Assembly (NCBI RefSeq): GCF_002201895.1
Contig: NZ_CP019436.1
Coordinates: 53,456 to 117,455 of the forward strand
Direction of reading: 5' to 3'
Source: Methanopyrus sp. SNP6
GTDB lineage: Archaea; JAADCQ01; Methanopyri; Methanopyrales; Methanopyraceae
Length of the DNA: 64,000 nucleotides
The position numbers were made by a program, and so were the translations under genes. The first letter of the stretch is position 1, and each line of letters opens with the position of its first letter. The notes beneath the pieces were generated by a model that saw nothing but the letters and a program-made list of their open reading frames with translations, made no database searches and was not told the DNA's origin. Below, one piece after another: positions 18,537-30,739 of the stretch.

Positions 18537-18683
18537 TTGCTCCATGCCACAACTCCAGACGAATCTCCAATAGTAGAGAGAATTGTTTGCTTTTTCGGGA
18601 ACTACCTACCCGTCGCGATCTTCGTCGTGAAACCCGACGGGTCGGTGAAGTTGAGCTTTGGTGTTAATCGAATGTTTATATAA
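18537..18683 (+). CDS. Possible 48-aa small protein or gene remnant
   Basis: A TTG-initiated frame encodes ATTPDESPIVERIVCFFGN, then YLPVAIFVVKPDGSVKLSF, and ends in TAA at 18681. The strand-turn-strand pattern around KPDGS looks coding rather than random. No clear SD precedes the TTG, and the frame is stop-free back to 18519. Could be the tail of a degraded gene. Confidence 0.25.
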   Translation: MLHATTPDESPIVERIVCFFGNYLPVAIFVVKPDGSVKLSFGVNRMFI

Positions 18684-18685
18684 GG
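18674..18685 (+). promoter_or_regulatory. Strong TATA-like box without an evident downstream gene
   Basis: GTTTATATAAGG is one of the best TATA matches in the window. The expected transcript (start about 18705, rightward) would run into the 3' end of valS in antisense. Downstream ORFs are weak, so a small RNA is possible. Confidence 0.35.
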
Positions 18686-18954
18686 AGGCGCTTAAACCTG
18701 TCACCGATCGCGTCGCCGGCTGTAGGGTCTCGTGTTCCGGATGGAGGTCCAATGGGGCTACTCGACGGAACCGTCCCACGCTAACGAGCGGGGCGGGCGA
18801 AGGGTCCAGCGTCACGCTGGCACGGCAATGTGGGCCCGTGTTTCAGCGTCAGCACGCCCGACGGCCTGCAAGTGTCACCGATCGGCACGTACACGCTACC
18901 GCCGCCGGAGGATTACCGAAAGTCGGTCCAGTTATCGAGTTATCCGGAAAGGAG

Positions 18955-21699
<2,745 letters not shown>

Positions 21700-21753
21700 G
21701 ACCCCGGGAGCCTAAATATCACGGTTCCGGCTGAGCCACCCGATGGGGTGACG

Positions 21754-22473
21754 GTGTTGAACGGTCATGTGATCCATTCACCCACCTCCAGGGCTTTCCT
21801 GCTCTTCCTATCGGCCTGGCTGTTCCTGTCGTTTTTGATGACATTCCTGTACTTCGTGAGCATCCCCGGGTTCTTCCACGCCCTAGGACTGGAACCCAAG
21901 ACGGCACTGCTACTGTCCCTCCTATCCATCGTGGGGAGCGCGGTCAACGTCCCGATCAAACGTATACGCAAGCTAGTCACGGTGCAACACGAGACCTTCG
22001 GGTTCTGGGGTATCTCGTACCAGGTACCGGTCCGGCGCTCCGAGGAGATCGTGATCGCCGTGAACGTCGGGGGCTGTCTGATCCCTATCGCTGTCTCGGT
22101 GTACCTCATCGCCACCAACCTCGACCTGTGGCTCCAGTACCTGATGGCTACCGCCGTCACCACCGTAGTGTCCTACGCTACCGCGCGAGTCATACCGGGG
22201 GTCGGTATTGCGGTCCCGTTCTTCCTCCCCGCGACCGTGGCCGGTACGGTGGCCCTGCTGACGGCTAAGGGCGGCGCCGCCAGCGTCGCGTACGTGGCCG
22301 GTACGCTCGGGACGCTCATCGGGGCCGACTTGCTCAACCTGAGGAAGGCTGTGAATTGGGGCGATGCGCCGGTCCTCAGTATCGGAGGGGCCGGCACGTT
22401 CGACGCCGTGTTCGTGACGGGTCTCACCGCCGTGTGGATCGCGTACGTCCTCTCACCGGGGGCCGGAGCGTGA
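21754..22473 (+). CDS. DUF1614-like multi-pass membrane protein
   Basis: About 239 aa with seven or so hydrophobic segments. SIVGSAVNVPIKRI, a hydrophilic VQHETFGFWGISYQVPVR stretch, VNVGGCLIPIAVS, RVIPGVGIAVPFFLP and LIGADLLNL followed by LSIGGAGTFDAVFVTG resemble the archaeal DUF1614 family. Function unknown. Clustered GTG/TTG codons make the start uncertain by a few residues; GTG 21754 follows GGGGTG. It overlaps the hisC start by 4 bp. Confidence 0.55.
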   Translation: MLNGHVIHSPTSRAFLLFLSAWLFLSFLMTFLYFVSIPGFFHALGLEPKTALLLSLLSIVGSAVNVPIKRIRKLVTVQHETFGFWGISYQVPVRRSEEIVIAVNVGGCLIPIAVSVYLIATNLDLWLQYLMATAVTTVVSYATARVIPGVGIAVPFFLPATVAGTVALLTAKGGAASVAYVAGTLGTLIGADLLNLRKAVNWGDAPVLSIGGAGTFDAVFVTGLTAVWIAYVLSPGAGA

Positions 22474-23612
22474 GGATCCGGGAAGCCGTGCTGAACATCG
22501 ACCCGTACGTTCCCGGCAAGTCGAAGGAGGAGATCGCTCGGGAATACGGTATCGAACCGGATGAGATAGTGAAGCTGGGATCCAACGAGAACCCACTGGG
22601 TCCTTCACCCAAAGCCGTGAAGGCCGCGAAGCGTGAGCTGGAACACCTTCACGAGTACCCGGAGCCGTTAGCACCTCCGTCCCTGTACGAAGCCATCATC
22701 GATTACCTGGCGGACCCCCCTTATCCCGCCGGAAAACCAGTGGAGGTCACGCGGGGGCACCTAGTGGTCGGTGGGGACGGTGCCGACGAGATCATCGACG
22801 TGCTGACGCGCGTACTCGTCGACCCGGGCGACCCCGTGGTGATTCCCGTACCCACCTTCTCGCAGTACGGTATCTCCGCACGGGCGTGCGGTGCCGAGGT
22901 CAGGAAGCCCCGCTTCGACCCGGAGCGGGGGTTCAAGCTGGACGAGGACTCACTGTTCGAGGCCCTCGACCGGAAAGTGCGTCTAGTGTACCTCTGCACC
23001 CCGAACAACCCCACTGGCAACCGGATCCGGGAGCGGGTCGTGAGGGACGTCGTGGAGGAGTGCCGCGGAGTCGTCTTGATCGACCACGCCTACGTCGAGT
23101 TCGCCGACCACGACTACACACCGCTGGCGCTCGAGTACGACAACGTCCTCGTGCTGCGCACGTGTTCCAAAGCGCTGGGCCTGGCCGGGGCCCGGGTCGG
23201 TTACGGAATAGCCGATCCTGAGCTGATCGAGCACTTACACCGGATCAAACCCGTGTTCAGCCTGACTAGACCTAGTGCGGCCGCAGCCGAGGCCACGTTC
23301 CGCGATCGGGACTACGTCGAGAAGTCCGTACGGTTAATGATAGAGAGTCGAGAGTACCTGTACCGGGAACTCCGGAAGTTAGATCGGTTAACACCGTTCC
23401 CCTCGGAGGCCAACTACCTCCTGGTGGACGTTTCCGACACCGGAATGAACGCGTCGGAATTCACGGGAGAGCTCCTGAAGCATGGCGTAATAGTACGCGA
23501 CTGTTCCAGCTTCGAGGGTATAGAGCCGTTTTACGTCCGGGTGTCTACCGGCACGCTCGAGGAGGATCGAAGGTTCATAGAAGTCGTGAAAGAAGTGCTG
23601 CTCGAGGAGTGA
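22470..23612 (+). CDS. hisC: Histidinol-phosphate aminotransferase
   Basis: 380 aa fold-type I PLP enzyme that transaminates imidazole-acetol phosphate in histidine synthesis. Motifs: LGSNENPLGPSPKA at the N-terminus, TPNNPTGN, and the PLP lysine in RTCSKALGLAGARVGYG near residue 235. The C-terminal VIVRDCSSFEGIEPFYVRVS block fits HisC. The GTG at 22470 overlaps the previous stop. No other his gene is nearby. Confidence 0.88.
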   Translation: MRIREAVLNIDPYVPGKSKEEIAREYGIEPDEIVKLGSNENPLGPSPKAVKAAKRELEHLHEYPEPLAPPSLYEAIIDYLADPPYPAGKPVEVTRGHLVVGGDGADEIIDVLTRVLVDPGDPVVIPVPTFSQYGISARACGAEVRKPRFDPERGFKLDEDSLFEALDRKVRLVYLCTPNNPTGNRIRERVVRDVVEECRGVVLIDHAYVEFADHDYTPLALEYDNVLVLRTCSKALGLAGARVGYGIADPELIEHLHRIKPVFSLTRPSAAAAEATFRDRDYVEKSVRLMIESREYLYRELRKLDRLTPFPSEANYLLVDVSDTGMNASEFTGELLKHGVIVRDCSSFEGIEPFYVRVSTGTLEEDRRFIEVVKEVLLEE

Positions 23613-23681
23613 CGCAACGCGCCGTAGTAAGCGACACTACGATCCGTGCACATAAGTCGCAGCTACGGCACTCTGAGTTGC

Positions 23682-24524
23682 TTAGCGCACTAATTCATCG
23701 AGTAGCTCGTGTAGAGGTGTGAAACGTCGTTCAGGGGCTGGAGTGCCGGGATTCGGGGAGTACCGGACGCTCCGGAGGTCGACGAATCCCAGCTCGTCCT
23801 CCATTCTCTCCTCGAGCCTTCCGAGACTGTCAACCCAGCACGCTGGGAATCTGACGTCGAATCCGAGCTCTTCGAACTTCTCGGCCCAGTCCAGCAGGGA
23901 TCCGACCACGTTGTAATGGTCCCGTAAGCCGATCCGTTTGAGTCTCTCTACGGATTTCTTCCCGAAGGGTATCAGGGGTTGTACGAAGACCTCAGCGGGT
24001 TCTATCTCGGTGTTGGCGAGCCCCTGGGGCAGGTCGTCGTTGATACCGGGTAGGTACAGTGAACGGACCACGGGACAGTCCGTGTTCTCGGCGAATCGCA
24101 GCGTCCTTTCGGGCCCTACACCGTGGAGGCGCCGATAAACGTCGGGACACGTGACGTCGATGCTCACCATCACCAGGTCACAGATCTCCGACAGCTCCGG
24201 GGCCAGATCGGGTCTGTATCCTCTGGTCTGGAGGTCTATCCTGTCGAAAAGTCCGGCCTCTCGGACAGTTTCCAGGATATCGATCAATTCTCTCCCGAGG
24301 ACCGTGGGTTCCCCGTACTGAGAGACTGTAAGGCACCCACGGGGTTCCCCGTACAGTCCCGGTTTCACGACCATACCCACGTTCTTCGCGTAGCGTGCGT
24401 AGCAATGAGGGCACTTGTACGGACAGGATGTGGTCAACTCGAGCGTCGGATGGTGAGGACCTTCCCCTTCGGCCCCAGGACACCCCTCGCAGTGACGTGA
24501 TGTCGGCAGGCTTAAGCGCGTCAC
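23682..24524 (-). CDS. Radical SAM protein, unassigned subfamily
   Basis: 280 aa. A CxxxCxxC cluster motif (C-P-Y-K-C-P-H-C) is near residue 33, and a second Cys pair lies in RHCEGCPGAEG before it. A GEP-like motif (QYGEPTVLG) and VMVSIDVTCPDVYRRLHG follow, as in the PflA/MoaA radical SAM barrel. Substrate unknown. It is divergent from cbiE with only 26 bp between starts and stands near other MCR/cobamide genes, so a role in cofactor or MCR modification is possible but not shown. Confidence 0.7.
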   Translation of the reverse strand: MTRLSLPTSRHCEGCPGAEGEGPHHPTLELTTSCPYKCPHCYARYAKNVGMVVKPGLYGEPRGCLTVSQYGEPTVLGRELIDILETVREAGLFDRIDLQTRGYRPDLAPELSEICDLVMVSIDVTCPDVYRRLHGVGPERTLRFAENTDCPVVRSLYLPGINDDLPQGLANTEIEPAEVFVQPLIPFGKKSVERLKRIGLRDHYNVVGSLLDWAEKFEELGFDVRFPACWVDSLGRLEERMEDELGFVDLRSVRYSPNPGTPAPERRFTPLHELLDELVR

Positions 24525-24550
24525 GGTCGAGATCCCCCAAGGGGCTTCCG

Positions 24551-25192
24551 GTGCAGATAGTCGGGGTCGGTCCGAATCCGGCGAGGTTTCTGACGGTCGA
24601 GGCGATCGAACGAATCTTGCAAGCGGATCTACTGATCAGTAGTGAGTCGATGCTCCGAGAGATCGACGGATTCAGGATCGAGGCGGAGATAGACCTCTCC
24701 GACAAGGAGATAGTTGTCTGGGACGGTTCCGTTCGGGAGACGCTGACGGAGTACGCGGACAACGATCCGGTGGTGATCGCCAGAGGCGATCCGACCTACA
24801 TGGGTGTCGGGAGGCTGGCGTCGTTACTTTTTGACGACGTCAAAATCGTGCCGGGGGTATCCTCACTGCAGGCGTTGACGGCCCGGTTCGGTCTGGGCTT
24901 TCACGAGGTCGAAGCGCACGTCAACCTTCACAGCGGGAAGGACGTTAAAAAGGTCGTAGAGAACCTAGGAGCCGGTCGTACCACAGCGGTACTGTTCGGT
25001 AAGGTTCGACCGGCGAAAGTCGTCGAAGTCATTGAGTCGACGGGCCTAAACGTAAAAGTGATCGCTGGAGAGCGATTATGGTACCCGGACGAGCGTCTCG
25101 CGACCGAACTGCACTCGTTACGGGACTTTTCCGAGTTCACGGTGGCGATATTCGAGCCGGATCATGCTAGTTCGAAACCCACGTTAAGGTAA
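24551..25192 (+). CDS. cbiE: Cobalt-precorrin-7 (C5)-methyltransferase
   Basis: 213 aa tetrapyrrole methylase. The N-terminal QIVGVGPNPARFLTVEA loop, the ARGDPTYMGVGR motif and VPGVSSLQALTARFGL are those of CbiE/CobL-N. It methylates C5 of the corrin ring in the anaerobic cobamide pathway. GTG 24551 has AAGGGG 6 bases upstream. It is not fused to CbiT. It is followed 10 bases later by the B12-binding radical SAM gene, and that proximity may be functional. Confidence 0.85.
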   Translation: MQIVGVGPNPARFLTVEAIERILQADLLISSESMLREIDGFRIEAEIDLSDKEIVVWDGSVRETLTEYADNDPVVIARGDPTYMGVGRLASLLFDDVKIVPGVSSLQALTARFGLGFHEVEAHVNLHSGKDVKKVVENLGAGRTTAVLFGKVRPAKVVEVIESTGLNVKVIAGERLWYPDERLATELHSLRDFSEFTVAIFEPDHASSKPTLR

Positions 25193-25202
25193 CGATCACG
25201 GT

Positions 25203-26729
25203 ATGAGGGGGGAAGAGACCTTGGCGGAAGTCGTGTTGACAATGGATCGTACGCTGGCCAGCAATTACCGCGGCGGCATGTTCATGGGGTTCAGTGCCTG
25301 CGTACCGAAGGGTATCATACCCGACTGGCTATACTTCTCGGTGTTCTGCCCAAGCGTCGAGTACGACGGGGAAACTGGGGAAGTTAAGGAAGCCCCCTTG
25401 GGTATACGGCGTATCGAGGCGCAGCTGCGTCGGGAAGGTTACGACGTGACCGTGGTCCACCCGGATGCCGTTCACAAAGCCATCGACGAGGACACCATCG
25501 CGGTCGGAATTTCCGAGATAGATCCCCAGGGGATGGGTCCGGCTACGACGACTTTCACGTCCTTCTCCGGTAAGCCGGCGTACATGAAGGTGTGCTTCGA
25601 GGACCTCATGGATAGAATCCGCGAGCTAAAGGATCGCTACGAGTTCGGAGTGTTCATGGGAGGACCGGGCGCTTGGCAGGTCGCCGAGACGTTCCCACGC
25701 TTCGGAATCGACTTCCTGATAATGGGTGAAGGGGAGTACGTGGTCGGAGAGGTCGTACGCAGGATTGAGGAGGGGGACCGCGGTCCCGAGATCGTCCGCG
25801 GCGAGCCGGTAGCGGCGGAGGATATACCAACCATTGTCAACCCTACTACCAACGGAATCGTCGAGGTGGCCCGTGGCTGCGGTCGCGGATGCAAGTTCTG
25901 CAGTCCGGACATGCGCGAGCTCAGGAGTTTCCCACTAAGTAAGATCCTGGAAGACGTCGACGTTAACGTACGCAGAGGCCATGAGGAGATATTACTCCAC
26001 GCGGAGGACGTATTGCGATACAAGGCGGACGGGTGGCGGCCGAACGTCGAAGCGGTGCTGGAGCTGTTTTCGGCCGTAATGGATCAACCGGGAGTTAAAC
26101 GCGTCAGCGTTAGTCACGTAGCACTTTCGACTGTCTGTCAGTTCGACGAGAGGCTAGGGGAAATCTCGGAGGTGGCGGGTGTGGGTGAGCTCATACCCTG
26201 GATGGGAGCACAAGTAGGTGTGGAAACAGGCAGTCCGAGGTTGATGGCCGAGCACATGCCTGGGAAGGTGGCCCCATACAAGGTGGAGGAGTGGCCAGAC
26301 GTCGTCGAGCAAGCGTTCGGGATCATGAACGATCATGGTTGGGTGCCTTGCGGAACCCTCATCTTGGGACTACCGGGTGAGACCGAGGACGACGTCATGA
26401 TGACAGTCGAACTCTTGGACCGATTGCGGGATTACAAGAGCTTCATCGTGCCGCTGTTTTTCGTGCCGATCGGCGAATCCAGACTGAGCGATCACGATTT
26501 CTTCACCCCGAAAAAACTCACCGAGGCGCACTGGGAGATCATCTTGAAGTGCGTCGACCACGACCTGAAGTGGTTGCCGGAGCTATACGAGGAATACGCT
26601 CGAGCCAACGGACACGGGCCACTGGTGAAGTTGGCGATCCGAGCGCTGACGTGGTACGGACGTCGGAAGATCTTCAAATCTGCCCTCAGGTGGTGCTCGA
26701 GAGAAATCGTGGAGGCGGTGTTAGGGTAG
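25203..26729 (+). CDS. B12-binding-domain radical SAM protein (candidate MCR or other protein methylase)
   Basis: 508 aa. Residues about 70-200 form a cobamide-binding-like Rossmann domain (FGVFMGGPGAWQVAE, FLIMGEGEYVVGEVV). The cluster motif CGRGCKFC, in VARGCGRGCKFCSPDM near residue 230, opens the radical SAM barrel, which continues with GVETGSPRLM and GTLILGLPGET. Cobamide radical SAM enzymes of methanogens methylate unactivated carbons, for example C-alpha of a glutamine in McrA. This protein has the right architecture, but the substrate is inference. It lies next to cbiE and 10 bases after it. Confidence 0.72.
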   Translation: MRGEETLAEVVLTMDRTLASNYRGGMFMGFSACVPKGIIPDWLYFSVFCPSVEYDGETGEVKEAPLGIRRIEAQLRREGYDVTVVHPDAVHKAIDEDTIAVGISEIDPQGMGPATTTFTSFSGKPAYMKVCFEDLMDRIRELKDRYEFGVFMGGPGAWQVAETFPRFGIDFLIMGEGEYVVGEVVRRIEEGDRGPEIVRGEPVAAEDIPTIVNPTTNGIVEVARGCGRGCKFCSPDMRELRSFPLSKILEDVDVNVRRGHEEILLHAEDVLRYKADGWRPNVEAVLELFSAVMDQPGVKRVSVSHVALSTVCQFDERLGEISEVAGVGELIPWMGAQVGVETGSPRLMAEHMPGKVAPYKVEEWPDVVEQAFGIMNDHGWVPCGTLILGLPGETEDDVMMTVELLDRLRDYKSFIVPLFFVPIGESRLSDHDFFTPKKLTEAHWEIILKCVDHDLKWLPELYEEYARANGHGPLVKLAIRALTWYGRRKIFKSALRWCSREIVEAVLG

Positions 26730-27047
26730 ATGGAGTGTCGTGTGAAAGTGTTCATCTGCGCGGACGGACGACCCGTGATGGGTCCAGGCCGGTACGCACT
26801 GCTGAAGGCAATTTCCGAGGAGGGAACTGTCAAAAAAGCGGCGGAGCGGCTGGGCTGGTCGTACGGGTACGCCAGGAGGAGCATCGAGGCCCTCGAGAGG
26901 GCGTTCGGTCGCAAAGTCGTCAGAACTGAGAGGGGAGGACCCGAGGGCGGCCGGGCTTCACTCACGGACTTCGGCCGTAAGTTGGTCGAGGAGTACGAGC
27001 GGGCCGTAAAGGAGGTCCGTGAGAAGGACCTCAAGCCGATTCTCTGA
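26730..27047 (+). CDS. ModE N-terminal-domain-like transcriptional regulator
   Basis: 105 aa. GRYALLKAISEEGTVKKAAE and RLGWSYGYARRSIEALER form the LysR/ModE-type winged helix, followed by a wing with RTERGGPEGGRASLT. No molybdate-binding (TOBE) domain follows, so it is a short ModE-type regulator whose effector is uncertain. The ATG follows the preceding stop directly, so it is probably co-transcribed with the radical SAM gene. Its 3' end overlaps the convergent phosphoesterase gene by 17 bp. Confidence 0.72.
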   Translation: MECRVKVFICADGRPVMGPGRYALLKAISEEGTVKKAAERLGWSYGYARRSIEALERAFGRKVVRTERGGPEGGRASLTDFGRKLVEEYERAVKEVREKDLKPIL

Positions 27048-27843
27048 GGATGTCCGATATTCCCTTAACGCGCATTAGGCGGTACTCTCCTCCCTCGACC
27101 ACCGGTTTGTATCGGGCTAGCTCCAGTTTGCGCTCCGTCGTTATTTCGTACAGGTTGACGATGACGGCGTCCTCCGAGAACTCGATCACGTTGAAAGAGT
27201 TCCTGCTGTACCCACGGAGCTTGGTAGCCGAGAACGTGCCTGCGTTCACCACCACGGTATCCTCCACCTTCGCCGCGAACGGCACGTGTCGGTGACCACA
27301 CAGGACTAGGTCAACACCGTACTTGATACAGAGGTTGATCATCTCGCCGGCATCCACGAGCACGTTCCTCTCCCTACCCGCACCCGGTACAGGGAGCAAG
27401 TGATGGTGCATCGCGACGCACTTGCAAGCGCTGTCCGGAATGCGTCCAAGGATCTTTTCCAACCATTCCTGTCGTTCTCTTCCGAGCTGGCCGTAATCGA
27501 CGTCCGGCTCCGACGAGTCCAACCCTACCACGTAAAGATCGGCCGAGATACGCTCGACCCTGTATCGGTCTCCGAACACGTCTTCGAAGATCATCCATCC
27601 GAGGTTTCTCGCGTCGTGGTTGCCAGGGACGGGGACCACTGGTGCTTCTATCTTTTCAAGCAGCAAGGACGCCTCCTCGTACTCGCGGACTACCCCGTTG
27701 TCGGTGAGATCACCGGTGACAATGACCACATCAGGTCCGATCTCGTTAACTTGATCGATACCATGATAGAAAATCTTGGGGTTCCAGCTCTTTCGGTACG
27801 GTGAAATGTGGAGGTCGGAAATGTGAACGATCTTGGCGTTCAA
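27031..27843 (-). CDS. Calcineurin-like metallophosphoesterase (Icc/CpdA type)
   Basis: 270 aa. All metal-site motifs are present: ISDLHIS, VTGDLTDNG, VPGNHDAR, MHHHLLP and CGHRHVPF. Such enzymes hydrolyse phosphodiesters; the substrate cannot be read. It shares a 4-bp ATGA-type overlap with the methanogenesis marker 9 gene, making it the third gene of the atwA operon. Confidence 0.8.
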   Translation of the reverse strand: MNAKIVHISDLHISPYRKSWNPKIFYHGIDQVNEIGPDVVIVTGDLTDNGVVREYEEASLLLEKIEAPVVPVPGNHDARNLGWMIFEDVFGDRYRVERISADLYVVGLDSSEPDVDYGQLGRERQEWLEKILGRIPDSACKCVAMHHHLLPVPGAGRERNVLVDAGEMINLCIKYGVDLVLCGHRHVPFAAKVEDTVVVNAGTFSATKLRGYSRNSFNVIEFSEDAVIVNLYEITTERKLELARYKPVVEGGEYRLMRVKGISDILRESA

Positions 27844-28373
27844 TCACCCTTGCCCCATGACTTCAACAGCTTCACGGCTCTCACCGGGTCTCCGTCCGCC
27901 TCCTCCAACGCACGTCTCGCCTCTTCTTCCGATACTCCGGCAGCCTCCGCCACAGCCTCGACGGTCTTGTCATCCGGCTCGGATTCCTTGGTCTCCCGTA
28001 GGATTTCCTCCAGATCCTTCTTTCCAAGGAGGTACTCCGACAGCTTCTTCTTCCACCACATGTACTCCTCAGGACTCATTCCGATGCGCTGCAGCGTCGA
28101 GTCCCGCAACGGACACGGCTTGGTGATCTTGCAACACCATACTAAACCACCGAAGCACGTGTTCTTCCCAGAACCCAGCGGGGTCTTCTTCGCGAATTCC
28201 TTTTTCCTCCGTACGTATTCCTCTGGATCTAGGTCCGCCTCGTCTAACGCGTGAAAGATCGGACAAGGTTTTACGGGTGGGCAGCAGAAGGCGAGCGCTT
28301 CCGGGGGTCCTCCACGACACACGTGCGACGGGGCGTCTGGCCAACCTTCCTTAACAGCGTTCATACCTATCAC
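27840..28373 (-). CDS. Methanogenesis marker protein 9 with C-terminal UBA-like domain
   Basis: 177 aa. Two Cys-rich blocks repeat the same pattern: C-R-G-G-P-P then [10 protein letters not shown] near residues 19-38, and C-F-G-G-L then [10 protein letters not shown] near residues 73-88, each followed by LxPEEYxxxKK. This is the methanogenesis marker 9 signature, probably two metal or cluster sites. Residues about 130-175 ([20 protein letters not shown]) form a UBA/NAC-like three-helix bundle, suggesting a protein-binding role. It overlaps atwA by 4 bp. Confidence 0.82.
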   Translation of the reverse strand: MIGMNAVKEGWPDAPSHVCRGGPPEALAFCCPPVKPCPIFHALDEADLDPEEYVRRKKEFAKKTPLGSGKNTCFGGLVWCCKITKPCPLRDSTLQRIGMSPEEYMWWKKKLSEYLLGKKDLEEILRETKESEPDDKTVEAVAEAAGVSEEEARRALEEADGDPVRAVKLLKSWGKGD

Positions 28374-29968
28374 TCCTGTCGAATCATTTCCTCCCGCTCT
28401 TCGGGTGTCAGTTCGCGGATGATCTCCTCTGGATCTCCGGTTTTAACGAATTTTCCATCCCGCATCAGTGAAGCACGGTCGCAAACCATGAGAACGAAGT
28501 CCATGTCGTGCGAGACTATCACGAACGTCTGGTTCATCTCCTTCCTGGCGTTCAAAATCGATTTCGCGACCTTGCGCATAGTGATCGGGTCCATGGTACC
28601 CGTCGGCTCGTCGAGGATTAGTATACGTGGTTCCCTGATGAGTACCTGAGCTAGTGCCACTCGGTGCCTCTCGCCTTCTGAGAGCTGATCCGGGTACTTG
28701 TCCAAGATGTTACCAGCCTTCTTCTCGTCGAACCCGACCGCCTTCAGGACGTGAACGGCCTTCATCCTGGCGAGCTCGTCCGGCAGCTCGATACCGATGG
28801 CCTTAGTAAGGTTCTCCAGCACGGTGCGGTGTGGATAGAGCGTATACTGCTGGTGCAGCATCCCGATGTACCGTTTCGCTCGACCCCGTTCACGACGGTC
28901 GGTCATGTCAACCCAGTCGTCACCCACCCGCACGTACACCTCGCCGTCGGTCGGCTCCAGCACACCCGCGAGGATCTTCGCCAGCGTGGTCTTGCCTGCT
29001 CCGCTCCTTCCGACGATCCCGTAGATCTCGGCCTCCTTCACGTCCAGTGAGACTCCGTCCACGGCCTTCACGACACCACGCTCGATCGAGTAGTAGTACT
29101 TCTTGGCGTCCCTAACTCGGATGATGTCCTCTCCGACCTCCACCTCTTCCCGCTCAACCTCTTCCACGAGCTCCAGGTACTTGCTGACGACCTCGGAGGG
29201 TTTACCCACCTCCTTCACACACCCGTCCTCCAGCCACACGACCTTATCGGAGATGTCTTCGATAACCTCGGGCCAGTGGGACGTGATCACCATGGTGATG
29301 CCCTCTTCCTTCACACCTTCACGGAGAGCCTTGTGCACGATGTCCGCGGTCTCCGGGTCTAAGGTACCGGTAGGTTCATCAGCCAGGAACACGATCGGCT
29401 TCTTTGCCAACTGCCGAATCAACACCACACGCTGCTTCTCGCCACCGCTCAAATCTCGCGCTAGGTGCGTGATGCGGTGCTCGAGTTGTACCATCTCGAT
29501 GAGATCCACCGCACGCTGTACGGCTTCCTCTCCCGAGTAGCCCGACTCTTCGAGCGCCTCCATGACGTTCTCGAGGACAGTTTGCTCCTCGTACAGGGCG
29601 AAGGTTCGCTGGAACATGATGGCGATTCTTTTACGGAATCTACGGCGCTCCGTGTCCGAGAGTCCCCACAGGTCGACAACTTCCTCCTCCAGTTCTCCCT
29701 TCTCACACTTAGGACATGGCTCACCGATGAACTCCGGACGCTCTACCCAGCCGCATTCTGGGCACATTCCCACCCTGTAGAGAATGCTTCCTTCGTCGGG
29801 CTCGTAGTCGTCCAATCCCTTCAGCGCGTGGATGAAGACGGACTTACCTGCGCCGCTTTCTCCGAGGACTCCGAGGACTTCGCCTTCCTCGATCTCGAGC
29901 TCCGGGATCTCTAAGCGGAAATCCTCGAGCTCCTTGACTAAGTCCTCCACGTGGATTACCCACGACAC
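28370..29968 (-). CDS. atwA: Methyl-coenzyme M reductase component A2 (AtwA), duplicated ABC ATPase
   Basis: About 532 aa with two ABC modules. Walker A sites are GESGAGKS and GRSGAGKT; signatures are LSGGEKQR and LSEGERHR; Walker B sites are [10 protein letters not shown] and [13 protein letters not shown] four-Cys zinc knuckle ([12 protein letters not shown], then PCPKCEKG) sits in the first module, as in AtwA. It supplies ATP-driven activation of MCR, whose Ni must be reduced to Ni(I). GTG 29968 has GGGGG 8 bases upstream. First gene of the atwA-marker 9-phosphoesterase operon. Confidence 0.9.
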   Translation of the reverse strand: MSWVIHVEDLVKELEDFRLEIPELEIEEGEVLGVLGESGAGKSVFIHALKGLDDYEPDEGSILYRVGMCPECGWVERPEFIGEPCPKCEKGELEEEVVDLWGLSDTERRRFRKRIAIMFQRTFALYEEQTVLENVMEALEESGYSGEEAVQRAVDLIEMVQLEHRITHLARDLSGGEKQRVVLIRQLAKKPIVFLADEPTGTLDPETADIVHKALREGVKEEGITMVITSHWPEVIEDISDKVVWLEDGCVKEVGKPSEVVSKYLELVEEVEREEVEVGEDIIRVRDAKKYYYSIERGVVKAVDGVSLDVKEAEIYGIVGRSGAGKTTLAKILAGVLEPTDGEVYVRVGDDWVDMTDRRERGRAKRYIGMLHQQYTLYPHRTVLENLTKAIGIELPDELARMKAVHVLKAVGFDEKKAGNILDKYPDQLSEGERHRVALAQVLIREPRILILDEPTGTMDPITMRKVAKSILNARKEMNQTFVIVSHDMDFVLMVCDRASLMRDGKFVKTGDPEEIIRELTPEEREEMIRQE

Positions 29969-30043
29969 CGTTGGTTCCCCCCATCTCGTCGCCGGAAGAG
30001 ACACTTCAACATCTTATTAGGTTGTCCGAACGGGGTGAGGTCC

Positions 30044-30739
30044 TTGAAACCCGTCCGGGTGTGCCCGGAGTGCGGCAAGTACACGGAAAGATACACGTGC
30101 GAGCGGTGTGGTCGGCGCACCGAGGAGTTTTTGGACGGGCGGCGAAGGCTCGCGCTCAGCAAACTCCTCTCGGGTATCCTCCGGCACTTTCCTGAGGAGG
30201 TGAAGGTGAAACTCGACGAGGAGGGTTTCACGGACTGCGACGTACACGAGCTGGCGGAGCGGATCAAGAAGTACTGGAAGAACCGCGAGTACTATCGCTG
30301 GCTCACTGGAGAGCACATCATCGCGGTCGTGGAGACCTGCCCCAAGGGCCGGTTCGAGATCGACGAACATGGCCGTATTCGGGCTAGGTACGGTCACTCG
30401 AAGCGTCTCAACGTCAGGCCGACGCTCCCCGAAGCCGAGAACGTTAAGGGACTGTACCACGGCACGGCGCGTGAGAACCTAGAGTCCATACTTCAGCACG
30501 GGATCAAGCCGATGGGTAGACGTGCGGTGCACTTGACGGACGACGAGCGTGAGGCCCTGATCACGGCGCTCCGTCACACCCGAAACCCGGTGATACTCGT
30601 CATTGACACGGAGCGACTAAGACGGCATGGGTTGGTTCCCAGGAAAGCTGGTAAGAGCGTCTACGTGGTGGAAGGCACGATACCTCCGGACTGCATCACT
30701 CGCGTGATCCGGAACCCCAAGGAGGTCCGCCGAGAGTGA
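30044..30739 (+). CDS. kptA: RNA 2'-phosphotransferase (Tpt1/KptA family) with N-terminal zinc ribbon
   Basis: About 231 aa. Residues 6-30 hold a C-P-E-C...C-E-R-C ribbon. The KptA core follows: [33 protein letters not shown], and RAVHLTDDE, then [10 protein letters not shown]. The family transfers an RNA 2'-phosphate to NAD+. Its last bases overlap the start of the endonuclease V-like gene by 4 bp. The start (TTG 30044 after GGTGAGG, or GTG 30035) is uncertain by three codons. Confidence 0.88.
   Translation: MKPVRVCPECGKYTERYTCERCGRRTEEFLDGRRRLALSKLLSGILRHFPEEVKVKLDEEGFTDCDVHELAERIKKYWKNREYYRWLTGEHIIAVVETCPKGRFEIDEHGRIRARYGHSKRLNVRPTLPEAENVKGLYHGTARENLESILQHGIKPMGRRAVHLTDDEREALITALRHTRNPVILVIDTERLRRHGLVPRKAGKSVYVVEGTIPPDCITRVIRNPKEVRRE

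Larger units (their letters stand above)
18486..18954. other. 469-bp stretch without a recognised gene, between a secreted-protein gene and valS
   Basis: It holds a T6 run at 18511-18516, suited to termination of the upstream gene, one 48-codon ORF (18537-18683) and a TATA-like box at 18674-18685. Short reading frames continue on the plus strand from 18686 to 18970, one with coding-like composition (near 18840-18960), but none has a convincing start or family. It could be a decayed small-gene locus. Confidence 0.4.
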
